From positions 3,267,501-3,331,500 of the forward strand of contig NZ_JAAMTH010000001.1 in NCBI RefSeq assembly GCF_018283455.1: a stretch of 64,000 nucleotides of DNA, in the 5' to 3' direction. The notes under the pieces were generated by a model, which saw nothing but the letters and a program-made list of their open reading frames with translations, was not told where the DNA came from and did not search any database. This DNA is from Planococcus sp. MSAK28401. GTDB taxonomy: Bacteria > Bacillota > Bacilli > Bacillales_A > Planococcaceae. The position numbers and the translations under genes were made by a program. Below, piece after piece: positions 34,578-41,932 of this stretch (positions are counted from its first letter, which is position 1; every line of letters begins with the position of its first letter).

Positions 34578-34946
34578 ATGGAAAAGTCGAAATGGACAGT
34601 CAATGCATATAAAAAAGACAATGGCGAAAAACCTGCTGCCGAGTTTCTAGATTCGCTTCCTGCAAAGGAAAAGGCAAAGGTGTTACGCACCATTCAATTA
34701 CTGGGAGAGTTTGGTCCGATGCTGCGAATGCCACATCGAAGGCCAATCGATCAGGACATCTATGAACTTCGGACGATTTTAGGCAACAATATCTTTCGCG
34801 TGTTCCATTTCCATTACGAAAATGGCGAATTCATCTTGTTAAATGGTTTCCGAAAGAAAACTCAAAAAACACCGCAGAGTGAAATCGATCGTGCCAAACG
34901 CTATCGAGATGATTATTTACGACAAAAAGGGAGGGATTCGATATGA
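34578..34946 (+). CDS. higB: HigB/RelE-type toxin (Gp49-like)
   Basis: A 122-residue ribosome-dependent mRNA interferase of the phage-derived Gp49-like/HigB group (MEKSKWTVNAYKKDNGEKPAAEFLDSLPAKEKAK is abbreviated here to its motifs: PAAEFLDSL, LLGEFGPMLRMPHRRPI, YELRTILGNNIFRVFHFHY, FRKKTQKTP). It overlaps the antitoxin gene by four bases in toxin-first order, as is normal for higBA. Its start appears leaderless. This is the first unit of array 1 and the only rightward one. Confidence 0.88.
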   Translation: MEKSKWTVNAYKKDNGEKPAAEFLDSLPAKEKAKVLRTIQLLGEFGPMLRMPHRRPIDQDIYELRTILGNNIFRVFHFHYENGEFILLNGFRKKTQKTPQSEIDRAKRYRDDYLRQKGRDSI

Positions 34947-35269
34947 GTTTTTTGGAAAGCTACGTAGCAGAAAACTTAAAAGATCCGGAATTCGCCAAGG
35001 AGTGGGCGGACAGTGAACTGGAATACACACTCGCTCGTAACATCATTCGCCAACGAAATCGGCTAGGACTTACGCAAAGCGAAGTCGCTTTGCGTATGCA
35101 CACCAAGCAAAACGTAGTATCTCGCATTGAAAATGGAAGTCAGAATGTGACCCTGAAAAGTTTGAAATCGCTAGCTGCAGCCCTTCAGACGGATGTTCCT
35201 TCCCTGATGCAAGAATATGACGAGAAGCAAGACGAGAAAAAAACCAGTTCTGATCTCGTGAAAAGTTAA
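34943..35269 (+). CDS. higA: HigA antitoxin (XRE family)
   Basis: A 108-residue protein with an XRE helix-turn-helix (about 36-90, RLGLTQSEVALRMHTKQNVVSRIENG) that neutralises HigB and represses the operon. The N-terminal part (DPEFAKEWADSELEYTLARNIIRQR) is typical of antitoxins of Gp49-like toxins. The ATG overlaps the toxin stop and GGGAGG lies upstream. A strong terminator follows. Confidence 0.9.
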   Translation: MSFLESYVAENLKDPEFAKEWADSELEYTLARNIIRQRNRLGLTQSEVALRMHTKQNVVSRIENGSQNVTLKSLKSLAAALQTDVPSLMQEYDEKQDEKKTSSDLVKS

Positions 35270-35283
35270 CAATAGTGCATGGA

Positions 35284-35327
35284 ATAACCCCCGATTGGCC
35301 AGACGGCTGATCGGGGGTTATCTTTGA
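35284..35327 (+). terminator. Terminator of higBA
   Basis: ATAACCCCCGAT and ATCGGGGGTTAT pair perfectly, followed by a T-rich stretch. Confidence 0.9.
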
Positions 35328-35330
35328 TTT

Positions 35331-35364
35331 TGAATGTAACTTATTTGCTAATAAGTTACATTCA
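35331..35364. repeat. P1 palindrome, copy d
   Basis: Canonical: TGAATGTAACTTA, eight bases, TAAGTTACATTCA. Between the higBA unit and the leftward gene at 35378. Confidence 0.95.
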
Positions 35365-35377
35365 TTTTAAGAATTAA

Positions 35378-35839
35378 TTAATATTTAACAAAGGTAGTTA
35401 CACCATGCTCGGTAATGAAATTTCGATGGCTCAGTTCCTCTACCCACTTCTTCGGGTTCAACTGATAAAATCCAGATGAATCCCGGTATGTATAAGTTCC
35501 TGTATTCACCTCGATTGGTTCCGGATTTGATTGCATCTTTTCCTTGTATCTGAGGAATGCATGCTGATTTGGCACATGATAAACCTCCAGTACATCTCCG
35601 ATCTCCATATACTCTTCAATGTACTTTAGAAATAGCCGATTCCCTATCCCCTCCGCTTCGTAAATATATGGCAGAGAAAAAACGCCCTGAATTTCCTGCA
35701 GCCAACTGTCAACTGCTTCATGTACAGTAAAAAACATAAAATCTTCTTCTGTCGCAAATACTGTGCGCTGATTATATTCTTGAATCTCTGTTGGAATTTT
35801 GAATGGTTTTGAGGATGCTAGGAACGTAATTTCCGTCAT
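35378..35839 (-). CDS. Hypothetical cassette protein, 153 residues
   Basis: A soluble protein with strand-rich N terminus (MTEITFLASSKPFKIP), a central acidic region and a repeated aromatic pattern near the C terminus (GTYTYRDSSGFYQLNPKKWVEELSHR). Not recognised. GGGAG lies seven bases before the ATG. It is the only gene between P1 copies d and e, so it fills one cassette. Size and single-gene setting resemble orphan immunity proteins; no toxin is adjacent. Confidence 0.65.
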   Translation of the reverse strand: MTEITFLASSKPFKIPTEIQEYNQRTVFATEEDFMFFTVHEAVDSWLQEIQGVFSLPYIYEAEGIGNRLFLKYIEEYMEIGDVLEVYHVPNQHAFLRYKEKMQSNPEPIEVNTGTYTYRDSSGFYQLNPKKWVEELSHRNFITEHGVTTFVKY

Positions 35840-35885
35840 TTTTCAACTCCCTTTGCTTAGAAGTTTTATAAGGTATTCAGTATTT

Positions 35886-35918
35886 TGAATGTAACTTAAT
35901 TCATATTAAGTTACATTC
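35886..35918. repeat. P1 palindrome, copy e
   Basis: TGAATGTAACTTA and TTAAGTTACATTC arms, between two leftward single genes. Confidence 0.95.
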
Positions 35919-35924
35919 GGTTTA

Positions 35925-36371
35925 TCAGAATCGAGTGAAGTATGAATACTTGATATTGAACTTCCTCAACAAAATATCTTCTAGTTTAGTTAAATACTGG
36001 TCTACTGCTTTTAACAACACCTCAGAAACTATCGTGCTTTCGTGTTCAAATTCTTGCCAAATTGAAAAGAGCTGCCATTCATTTTCTCTTTTTCTAACAA
36101 AAGATAAAATAGGGCCTTCCCTTTCATCATGTTCCATCGTGAAGTAATAAAAATCATTTTCTCCTTCGGAATCTTTCACTCTCCACTCTTTTAAAGCAAC
36201 ACCCAGTTCAAGCAACGCTAAGGACGGTTCATGAAAGAAACACGAACGACCGATATGAATGGTTAATTCCCCTTGCACATCAATCAATAATTTTCCGTTT
36301 TTCTGTCGAATTAGCTTTTTATCCAAGTTCAATAACGGATCCAATTCAAAATCAATAGCCAGATTCTCCAT
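35925..36371 (-). CDS. Cassette protein with a paralogue in array 2
   Basis: A 148-residue soluble protein. From residue about 40 it is closely similar (by eye about 70 percent identical) to the frame at 54983: SCFFHEPSLALLELGVALKEWRVKDS, YYFTMEHDEREGPIL and LFSIWQEFEHE recur with few changes. The N-terminal 40 residues (ELDPLLNLDKKLIRQKNG) have no counterpart in the other copy. A binding site lies upstream of the ATG. The family looks like a small immunity-type protein; function unknown. It fills the segment between P1 copies e and f. Confidence 0.72.
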   Translation of the reverse strand: MENLAIDFELDPLLNLDKKLIRQKNGKLLIDVQGELTIHIGRSCFFHEPSLALLELGVALKEWRVKDSEGENDFYYFTMEHDEREGPILSFVRKRENEWQLFSIWQEFEHESTIVSEVLLKAVDQYLTKLEDILLRKFNIKYSYFTRF

Positions 36372-36413
36372 GCAATCACTCCTTCAGTACGTTTCTACTG
36401 GAATTTTTCAGTG

Positions 36414-36447
36414 TGAATGTAACTTAACTGCACTTAAGTTACATTCA
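36414..36447. repeat. P1 palindrome, copy f
   Basis: TGAATGTAACTTA, eight bases, TTAAGTTACATTCA-type arm. Between two leftward single genes; inner bases match copy j of array 2. Confidence 0.95.
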
Positions 36448-36465
36448 CATCCTCAACTTTATTGT

Positions 36466-36798
36466 CTATTTTTCAACTAACTCCGCTGCCCATTCTTTGA
36501 ACCAATCGGGTGGTAATTCCAATTTGGTGAGGTCCATTTTCATAAGCTGTTCATGTGAATAAAACTCGTACCAATATAAATCCCATTGTGCTTCAATATC
36601 CCGGGCAATACCAAAAGCTAATTGATCCTGGTCGTCTAAATCTTCTTCATCCCAAGCCATCGTTAAATTATCGCACCACATACAAAAATCAACTTGAGGA
36701 AATTTGTTTTCTTTCTTGCAAATCGTATCTAAAAGAGTCTTAAGATTTTCATATGAATAGGGAAGATTGATGCTGGTCTTATTCAAATTCCACTCCAC
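36466..36798 (-). CDS. Hypothetical cassette protein, 110 residues
   Basis: A soluble, acidic, Trp-rich protein (FCMWCDNLTMAWDEEDLDDQDQLAFGIARDIEAQWDLYWYEFY is its central part, cited here by MAWDEEDLDD and QWDLYWYEFY). The GTG at 36798 is chosen because GAGGAGG lies eight bases upstream. Not recognised. It is the last gene of array 1, followed by the bare P2 palindrome at 36923. Confidence 0.6.
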   Translation of the reverse strand: MEWNLNKTSINLPYSYENLKTLLDTICKKENKFPQVDFCMWCDNLTMAWDEEDLDDQDQLAFGIARDIEAQWDLYWYEFYSHEQLMKMDLTKLELPPDWFKEWAAELVEK

Positions 36799-36922
36799 AA
36801 CAAAGTCCTCCTCTTTTAATACGGTTCATCAGCAGAAAATTTAATGATTTTCATTTTTTACTAATAATACCATGTTGGAAAGTTGAAAATTATAATCGAA
36901 GAAAATTTATCAGAAAATAACC

Positions 36923-36948
36923 GTTCGTAAAAGTACACTTTTACGAAC
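36923..36948. repeat. P2 palindrome only (right flank of array 1)
   Basis: GTTCGTAAAAGT-AC-ACTTTTACGAAC, perfect 12-base arms. The hairpin and tail of full P2 copies are absent. The same bare form ends array 2 at 58092. Confidence 0.9.
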
Positions 36949-37045
36949 ACATAAGAAAATTAAAAGCTTTAATTAGACGCATGTGTAACGTTTTTTGAAA
37001 TTAATTTTATAAATATGTTACAATGTAAGAAAGAGGTGAGCAACC

Positions 37046-37696
37046 ATGGAACTCTACCAATATCTATTAGACGAATACGGATACGATGAACCCATTCTTA
37101 CCGAGCAACTAAAAGAGGATCTCCAGCTGAATCCCAGTACACTCAGGCAGTATATCAAGCGCCTTTCTGACAAGGGGCTGCTTGCGAAAGTCCAGAATGG
37201 CATCTATTTCATTCCCAAAAAGAAACCGATGTTTGGCTCGGCTATGCTAGATACAGACCAGATTGTTCGAAAGAAATTCTTGGAGAACCGGGATCGTATC
37301 ATCGGTTACAAGTCAGGCACCAATTTCGCCAATGCCTTGGGCCTGACTTCCCAAACAGCTGCGGTTGCGACTATCGTGACAAATAATGCTTCTGCTGCCA
37401 AGCGAGAAGTGAACATCTACAAAAAACGGTTTATCATTCGAAAACCGAGAGTGAACGTGAATAGATCCAACTATAAGCTTCTCCAAGTGCTCGATCTATT
37501 GAACAATTACGAGCAGTACAGCGAAAAACCGCTCGAAGCGGCGAAAGAGAAAGTCCTGACATATCTAGCGGACGTCTCAATGAATGAACGGGAAGTGAAG
37601 GGATATCTCAATGCATACCCGATAAAAACAAAACTGAGAGTATACGAATTGGGGTTATTTGATGCGATTGCACGAAGAGAACGAGCTGTTCAATGA
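37046..37696 (+). CDS. AbiEi/DUF6088-type antitoxin
   Basis: A 216-residue protein with an N-terminal winged helix (about 5-60, LTEQLKEDLQLNPSTLRQYIKRLSDKGLL) and a DUF6088-type C-terminal domain (GYKSGTNFANALGLTSQTAAVATIVTNN). Such proteins are the antitoxins of AbiE-type (type IV) systems and repress their own operon. GAAAGAGGTG precedes the ATG and a TACAAT-like -10 lies near 37019. It overlaps the toxin gene by 38 bases. Confidence 0.85.
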   Translation: MELYQYLLDEYGYDEPILTEQLKEDLQLNPSTLRQYIKRLSDKGLLAKVQNGIYFIPKKKPMFGSAMLDTDQIVRKKFLENRDRIIGYKSGTNFANALGLTSQTAAVATIVTNNASAAKREVNIYKKRFIIRKPRVNVNRSNYKLLQVLDLLNNYEQYSEKPLEAAKEKVLTYLADVSMNEREVKGYLNAYPIKTKLRVYELGLFDAIARRERAVQ

Positions 37697-38612
37697 TTTG
37701 GTCCGGTCAGCAGCTGCAGCGTATGGACTGCAGAATTTCCAGATTGAAAAAGATTATTACGTATCCCTGCTTCTGAAGCAACTGGTCTACATCTTCCCTG
37801 GCGTTGTATTTAAGGGCGGAACGTCACTCTCGAAGTGCTACGATGTCATCAAGCGTTTTTCGGAGGACTTGGATCTGAGCGTTCCGCTTGGAGAGAGCAA
37901 TAAGCTACCAAGAAGCGATAAAAGGAAATTGAAAATCGCGATTGAATCTGTAATTGAGGACCTCGGATTTATACTGTTAAATCCTGACGAAATCCGATCA
38001 GGTCGGGAATTCAATGAGTACGAAATTGCCTATCGTAAAGCATTTAAAGGCGACGACGAGATGTCCCCTCACATTCTTGTGGAAACGAATGTCGCCTATA
38101 AACCCTTTCCATTCGAACAGCTTGGGGTAAGCAATTACATCACGAAGTTCGTTATGGCTGCAGAAGGCGACGCAACGGAAAAAGAACGGTTTTTGGATGA
38201 ATATGAGATGAGACCATTTGCGGTGAATGTGCAGACAATTGACCGGACGTTTCTTGATAAAATTTTTGCCATCTGCGATTATTACGAAAAAAAAGAAAGC
38301 ACTCGCTATTCAAGGCACTTATACGATCTTCATATGATTTGGAGAAGTGGATTCGTCGATGCAGCAGGATTGAAACTGCTGATTTCTGAGGTGATCGAGA
38401 TTCGAAGAGATGGTCGGGACACGGCTTCCTGTCAGCCTGGTTATGAATTAAAAAACACATTGAACGAAATCATTCGTACCGCTTTCTATAAGCAGGACTA
38501 TAACCGCAATACGAAAACGTTCCTGGCAGAAGATGTGTCTTATGATGAAACCATCAATAGCCTGAAAAAAATTATCGATAGCGACTTTTTACCAACTGTC
38601 ATCAAAATCTAA
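37659..38612 (+). CDS. abiEii: AbiEii-type nucleotidyltransferase toxin
   Basis: A 317-residue protein of the AbiEii/AbiGii toxin family with the nucleotidyltransferase signature VFKGGTSLSKCYDVIKRFSEDLDL (GGTSLSK, then D-x-D). It uses NTPs to modify a cellular target, in known cases tRNA acceptor ends, and aborts phage infection when the antitoxin fails. The last codon is ATC and the stop TAA uses two bases of the inverted repeat of the following IS, so the IS defines its C terminus. The length is normal for the family, so few residues can be lost. Confidence 0.85.
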   Translation: MMRLHEENELFNDLVRSAAAAYGLQNFQIEKDYYVSLLLKQLVYIFPGVVFKGGTSLSKCYDVIKRFSEDLDLSVPLGESNKLPRSDKRKLKIAIESVIEDLGFILLNPDEIRSGREFNEYEIAYRKAFKGDDEMSPHILVETNVAYKPFPFEQLGVSNYITKFVMAAEGDATEKERFLDEYEMRPFAVNVQTIDRTFLDKIFAICDYYEKKESTRYSRHLYDLHMIWRSGFVDAAGLKLLISEVIEIRRDGRDTASCQPGYELKNTLNEIIRTAFYKQDYNRNTKTFLAEDVSYDETINSLKKIIDSDFLPTVIKI

Positions 38613-40395
38613 ACGGGGCTGTCCCATAAGCCCCTAAAATAAAGCAGACGGAGAAAAAGAATTTCTTTTTCTCCGTCTGTTTTTCATTTATTGGTGAGGT
38701 CACTGAAAGTAGCCGGCGCATGCCGGCTACTTTCAGGAGGTTGTGGGCCAATGCCACAATCCCGAACTCTGTATGCACTTTCTCTAAGCCCCGGAGGAGA
38801 AATCGGCGGAACGACCGATTGCCCTTGATATGACCGAACACACTTTCTACGTCAATTTTGCGTTGGGCGTAGATTTGTGTCTTCGTTTCATCTTCAAGAG
38901 CTGCTTTGGCCTTCGCTTTCATTTCTTCATAAATGGGATTCCATTGGACTTGTCGGTTGCCTTTTGCTTTCGTGCAGAGGGCTTTTAACGGACAATCCGA
39001 ACAGTCTTCGCATTCATAGATTTTTAAGTTTTGTTCGTAACCGGAGGCATTCTTTTTATTCAGGTATTTTTTAAATGCGACACGCCGACCATTCGGACAG
39101 ATGAAACAATCTTCCTCCTCTAGGTATGTCCAATTTTTCGCGTGTTTGATATTCTTCTTGTAACTCGCTGATTTTTCCTTCAGATACATTCCATATGGAA
39201 TGAGAAAGTCGAAATGCGGCTCTTTTTCATCGCCCAACGCATACAGGTAATTCTCTTCACTGCCATAGCCTGCATCGGCAATGACCGTCTTCGGCATGGG
39301 CAGGCTGGAAGCCGCTAGTTTCTCCAGATGCGGAAGAAAACAGCGCGTGTCCGTTGGTCGCTGATGTATCGAATAATAAAGAATGAACTGATTTTCTGTG
39401 GCCATTTGTACATTATAAGCTGCTTTCAATTGACCATTTTTCATGTGATCATCTTTCATTCGCATAAAGGTCGCATCCGGGTCTGTTTTCGAAAAGCTGT
39501 TTCGATCACCGAAGATCTCGTGGTACTGACTATATTTCTCCAGACGCGGAAGGAAATCTTCGCGAATCGCTTTGACCGGCTTTTTCCACTCACTGCGCTT
39601 GGACCGGAGTTGCTTTCGTTTTTCGGTATCGTCTTCCAGATCAAGGGCTTCCGTGAATGCGTCAATCTGTTCTTCCATGGCTTCCGCCATTTCTTCCAGC
39701 TGTTCAGGCGTTGCTTCTTCTACCTGTTCGTTGAGTGGAATCGCTTCAGCTGCGGCCAGTTCATGGATATGCTGAATCGTTTCGGCAATCTTTACCTTCA
39801 ACTTGCCTTCGAAATTCTGTGTCGCTTTTTTCCAGACGAATGAATACTTATTGGCATCAGCTTCAATTTTGGTGCCATCCAAAAAATAATGCTCCATAGT
39901 GATGTAGTTCTGTTCGATCAGCTGGTGAATCATCTGTTCAAAAAGGGAGTCCATCATCGCTTTTAAGTGGTCCGAACGGAACCGGTTAATCGTTCGGTGA
40001 TCTGGTTGTTGGCCAGCTGCGAGCCACATGGACGGAATGTGTTCAGTAAGTGTTTCTTCAATACCTCGAGAAGAATAGATTTTCTTCGAATAAGCGTAAA
40101 GGATAACTTTGGTCATCATCTTTGGATGGAAAGAGCTTCTTCCGCCGCCTTTATAGTGCGCGAAAAACAGCTCATCATCAATCAATTCCACCATTTCGTC
40201 GATGACCCGGGCGACATGGTTGGCTGGCACAAGATCTTGTATATCAAAGATGGCAAAGCCTTGTTGGTTGTTATAGGGAATGAACGTAGGACTCGCTTTT
40301 TTGGATAGCGGAACGCCAGTTCCTTCTCCCAGAGCGAGTGGAAATGCGGCTTGTTCAGTGTTATAATTTGAGGAAGTAATCTTCGGATTGCACAT
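38602..40395 (-). CDS. IS1182-family transposase
   Basis: A 597-residue DDE transposase: DUF772 N-terminal domain (FHPKMMTKVILYAYSKKIYSSRGIE), first Asp in YFLDGTKIEADANKYSF, second in VIADAGYGSEENY, a Cys-rich linker (CEDCSDCPLKALC) and the Glu region QRKIDVESVFGHIKGN. The frame runs through the left end of the element and stops at TGA (38602-38604) in flanking DNA, so its C terminus depends on the insertion site. GAAAGGACG lies near the ATG. Confidence 0.92.
   Translation of the reverse strand: MCNPKITSSNYNTEQAAFPLALGEGTGVPLSKKASPTFIPYNNQQGFAIFDIQDLVPANHVARVIDEMVELIDDELFFAHYKGGGRSSFHPKMMTKVILYAYSKKIYSSRGIEETLTEHIPSMWLAAGQQPDHRTINRFRSDHLKAMMDSLFEQMIHQLIEQNYITMEHYFLDGTKIEADANKYSFVWKKATQNFEGKLKVKIAETIQHIHELAAAEAIPLNEQVEEATPEQLEEMAEAMEEQIDAFTEALDLEDDTEKRKQLRSKRSEWKKPVKAIREDFLPRLEKYSQYHEIFGDRNSFSKTDPDATFMRMKDDHMKNGQLKAAYNVQMATENQFILYYSIHQRPTDTRCFLPHLEKLAASSLPMPKTVIADAGYGSEENYLYALGDEKEPHFDFLIPYGMYLKEKSASYKKNIKHAKNWTYLEEEDCFICPNGRRVAFKKYLNKKNASGYEQNLKIYECEDCSDCPLKALCTKAKGNRQVQWNPIYEEMKAKAKAALEDETKTQIYAQRKIDVESVFGHIKGNRSFRRFLLRGLEKVHTEFGIVALAHNLLKVAGMRRLLSVTSPINEKQTEKKKFFFSVCFILGAYGTAPFRF
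38645..38679. terminator. Hairpin inside the IS1182-type left end
   Basis: CAGACGGAGAAAAAG and CTTTTTCTCCGTCTG pair, followed by TTTTT on the plus strand. It lies within the transposase C-terminal coding region and can stop read-through from abiEii. Confidence 0.75.
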
Positions 40396-40483
40396 AAAAA
40401 TCGTCCTTTCTCTAATGGTGGTGTGGTAACTCCCATTTTACAGAAATGGACGATTTTTTTGTATCCTTTTTTCTTTTTAAACC

Positions 40484-40610
40484 GGCTGATGGGAATGGAG
40501 ACGGCGACTCCAGCGGGAACAGCGCGAGCCGAAGACCCTGGACTGAGCGAAGCGAGGGAAGAGGCTAAGGCCGTGCCCGCGGAAAGCGTCCGTCGAAATG
40601 GACATCAGCC
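40484..40610. repeat. Structured GC-rich repeat, copy B, inside the IS1182-type element
   Basis: GGCTGATG and CATCAGCC are the outer arms. The core (GGCGACTCCAGCGGGAACAG, GAGCCGAAGACC, GAGCGAAGCGAGGG, GTGCCCGCGGAAAGCGTC) matches copy A at 5478 block by block. Its position between the IS end and the transposase suggests a nested insertion or an acquired passenger. Confidence 0.65.
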
Positions 40611-40906
40611 TTTTCTTTAGAAGACGAAAATGGACTGCCCCTAAAAGTCACTTTTCATGACCTTTTGGGACAGCCCCGTTTATTGTCGAAAACCATGAAA
40701 GCTAAAATCTTTAAACAACTATCGAAAAGAGCGTAGTTCCTCCTCCTTCTTCTTGAGCTTCAGTGAGTCATCCGATTTCATTAGTAAGCGATTCTGCTTC
40801 CTATAAGCGATCTTATGTTACATTAGAACTCTTGAAATGCCTCTTCTCTCTTTATGTTCATGGAGCTTCAGTATTGTAATCTCTTAATTTTTCGCAGCTT
40901 TTTATT

Positions 40907-41929
40907 TTATGATTCTTCTTCAAGTAAATTTTCAAATATTAAATCTAAATCTGGTAACTCTTCTATTAGCTCCCTTTCCAACATCCAATCTGCAACGTTC
41001 TTCCAGTCTTCCTTACTTTGGCTGCCAAACCCTTCATCCGCTTTCATTCTTGGTAGCAAGATCGCCATACTTTCGTCTTCAACCTCTTTTGCTAAAGGGA
41101 AGTTAGCCTCATCTTGATTCTTCAGCAATAATTCCACTGCTTCCGTCGGATGTTCAGCCATCCATTCATACCCTTTCGATGCCGCTTTCCAAAAAGCGCG
41201 GATCTCTTCTTCTTTCCCTTCCCAGTTTTCATCGTTCGTCACGAGCACTAACTCATAATAAGGAGGAACACCATACTTCTCTGGATTCAATGTTTTTGTT
41301 TCAACTCCTTTACTGGCAAGTAAAGGTACCTCATGGTTTATATATGCACCTACAACTGCATCCACTTTTTCGCTCACCAAGGAAGATCCAAGCTCGAAAC
41401 CAACATCAATCATTTCCACTTTTTCCGGATTCCCTCCATCCTCGCTTACCATTGTTTTAATCAACGCTTCATTAAGAGGGATTCCAGGGTAGCCTACCTT
41501 CATCCCTTCTAAATCTGCAGGGCTCTCCATTTCACTATTCTCCAACATCACCACGTGATTTAAAGGCGATCGAACGATGGCTGCTACTGATTTAATGTTT
41601 ATGCCTTGATTTGCTCTCGCTGTGATTACGTCGGGCTGATAGGTGATTCCCAATGTCATCTGCCCAGATGCCACCATGTTAATCGGATCTGTTGGATTAG
41701 TTGGGAAATGAAGATTTACATCCAATCCCTGCTCTTCAAAGAAGCCTTTTTCCTCGGCTACATATAGGTAACTATGGACTGCGTTTGGATACCAGTCGAG
41801 CATCAGATCTATTTGTGCATTTTCTTCCTTTGCTTCCCCGCTTTCACTCCCGCATCCGCTCAGAATTATGCTAATTCCGAAAAGCGCACCTATAAATATA
41901 CTGTTCAATCGTTTGTTCCTGTATATCAT
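40907..41929 (-). CDS. thiY: ThiY, formylaminopyrimidine-binding lipoprotein
   Basis: A 340-residue NMT1/THI5-like lipoprotein: signal with lipobox LSGC (about 23-26), then IDLMLDWYPNAVHSYLYVAEEKGFFEEQGLDV and VGYPGIPLNEALIK. It binds N-formyl-4-amino-5-aminomethyl-2-methylpyrimidine for ThiXZ. The ATG at 41929 now directly follows an IS256-type insertion and has no ribosome-binding site in the IS end. Before insertion this ATG overlapped the thiX stop (ATGA). Expression is therefore probably reduced. Confidence 0.88.
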   Translation of the reverse strand: MIYRNKRLNSIFIGALFGISIILSGCGSESGEAKEENAQIDLMLDWYPNAVHSYLYVAEEKGFFEEQGLDVNLHFPTNPTDPINMVASGQMTLGITYQPDVITARANQGINIKSVAAIVRSPLNHVVMLENSEMESPADLEGMKVGYPGIPLNEALIKTMVSEDGGNPEKVEMIDVGFELGSSLVSEKVDAVVGAYINHEVPLLASKGVETKTLNPEKYGVPPYYELVLVTNDENWEGKEEEIRAFWKAASKGYEWMAEHPTEAVELLLKNQDEANFPLAKEVEDESMAILLPRMKADEGFGSQSKEDWKNVADWMLERELIEELPDLDLIFENLLEEES

Positions 41930-41932
41930 GTT

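Larger units (their letters stand above)
38610..40682 (-). mobile_element. IS1182-type insertion sequence
   Basis: A 2073-base element with 17-base perfect inverted ends TAAACGGGGCTGTCCCA. No direct target duplication is visible (left flank AAAATC, right flank TTGTCG). It carries one transposase gene, a strong hairpin near its left end (38645-38679) and, unusually, a GC-rich structured repeat (40484-40610) between the transposase promoter side and the right end. Confidence 0.88.

Noticed and set aside
22684-36447. P1 palindromes as a CRISPR array
   Set aside because: Spacing is hundreds of bases with genes between copies, not 30-40 base spacers, and no cas gene is present.
40423-40620. 65-residue rightward frame through the GC-rich repeat
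   Set aside because: The frame follows the structured repeat, is not matched in copy A, and lacks a binding site.
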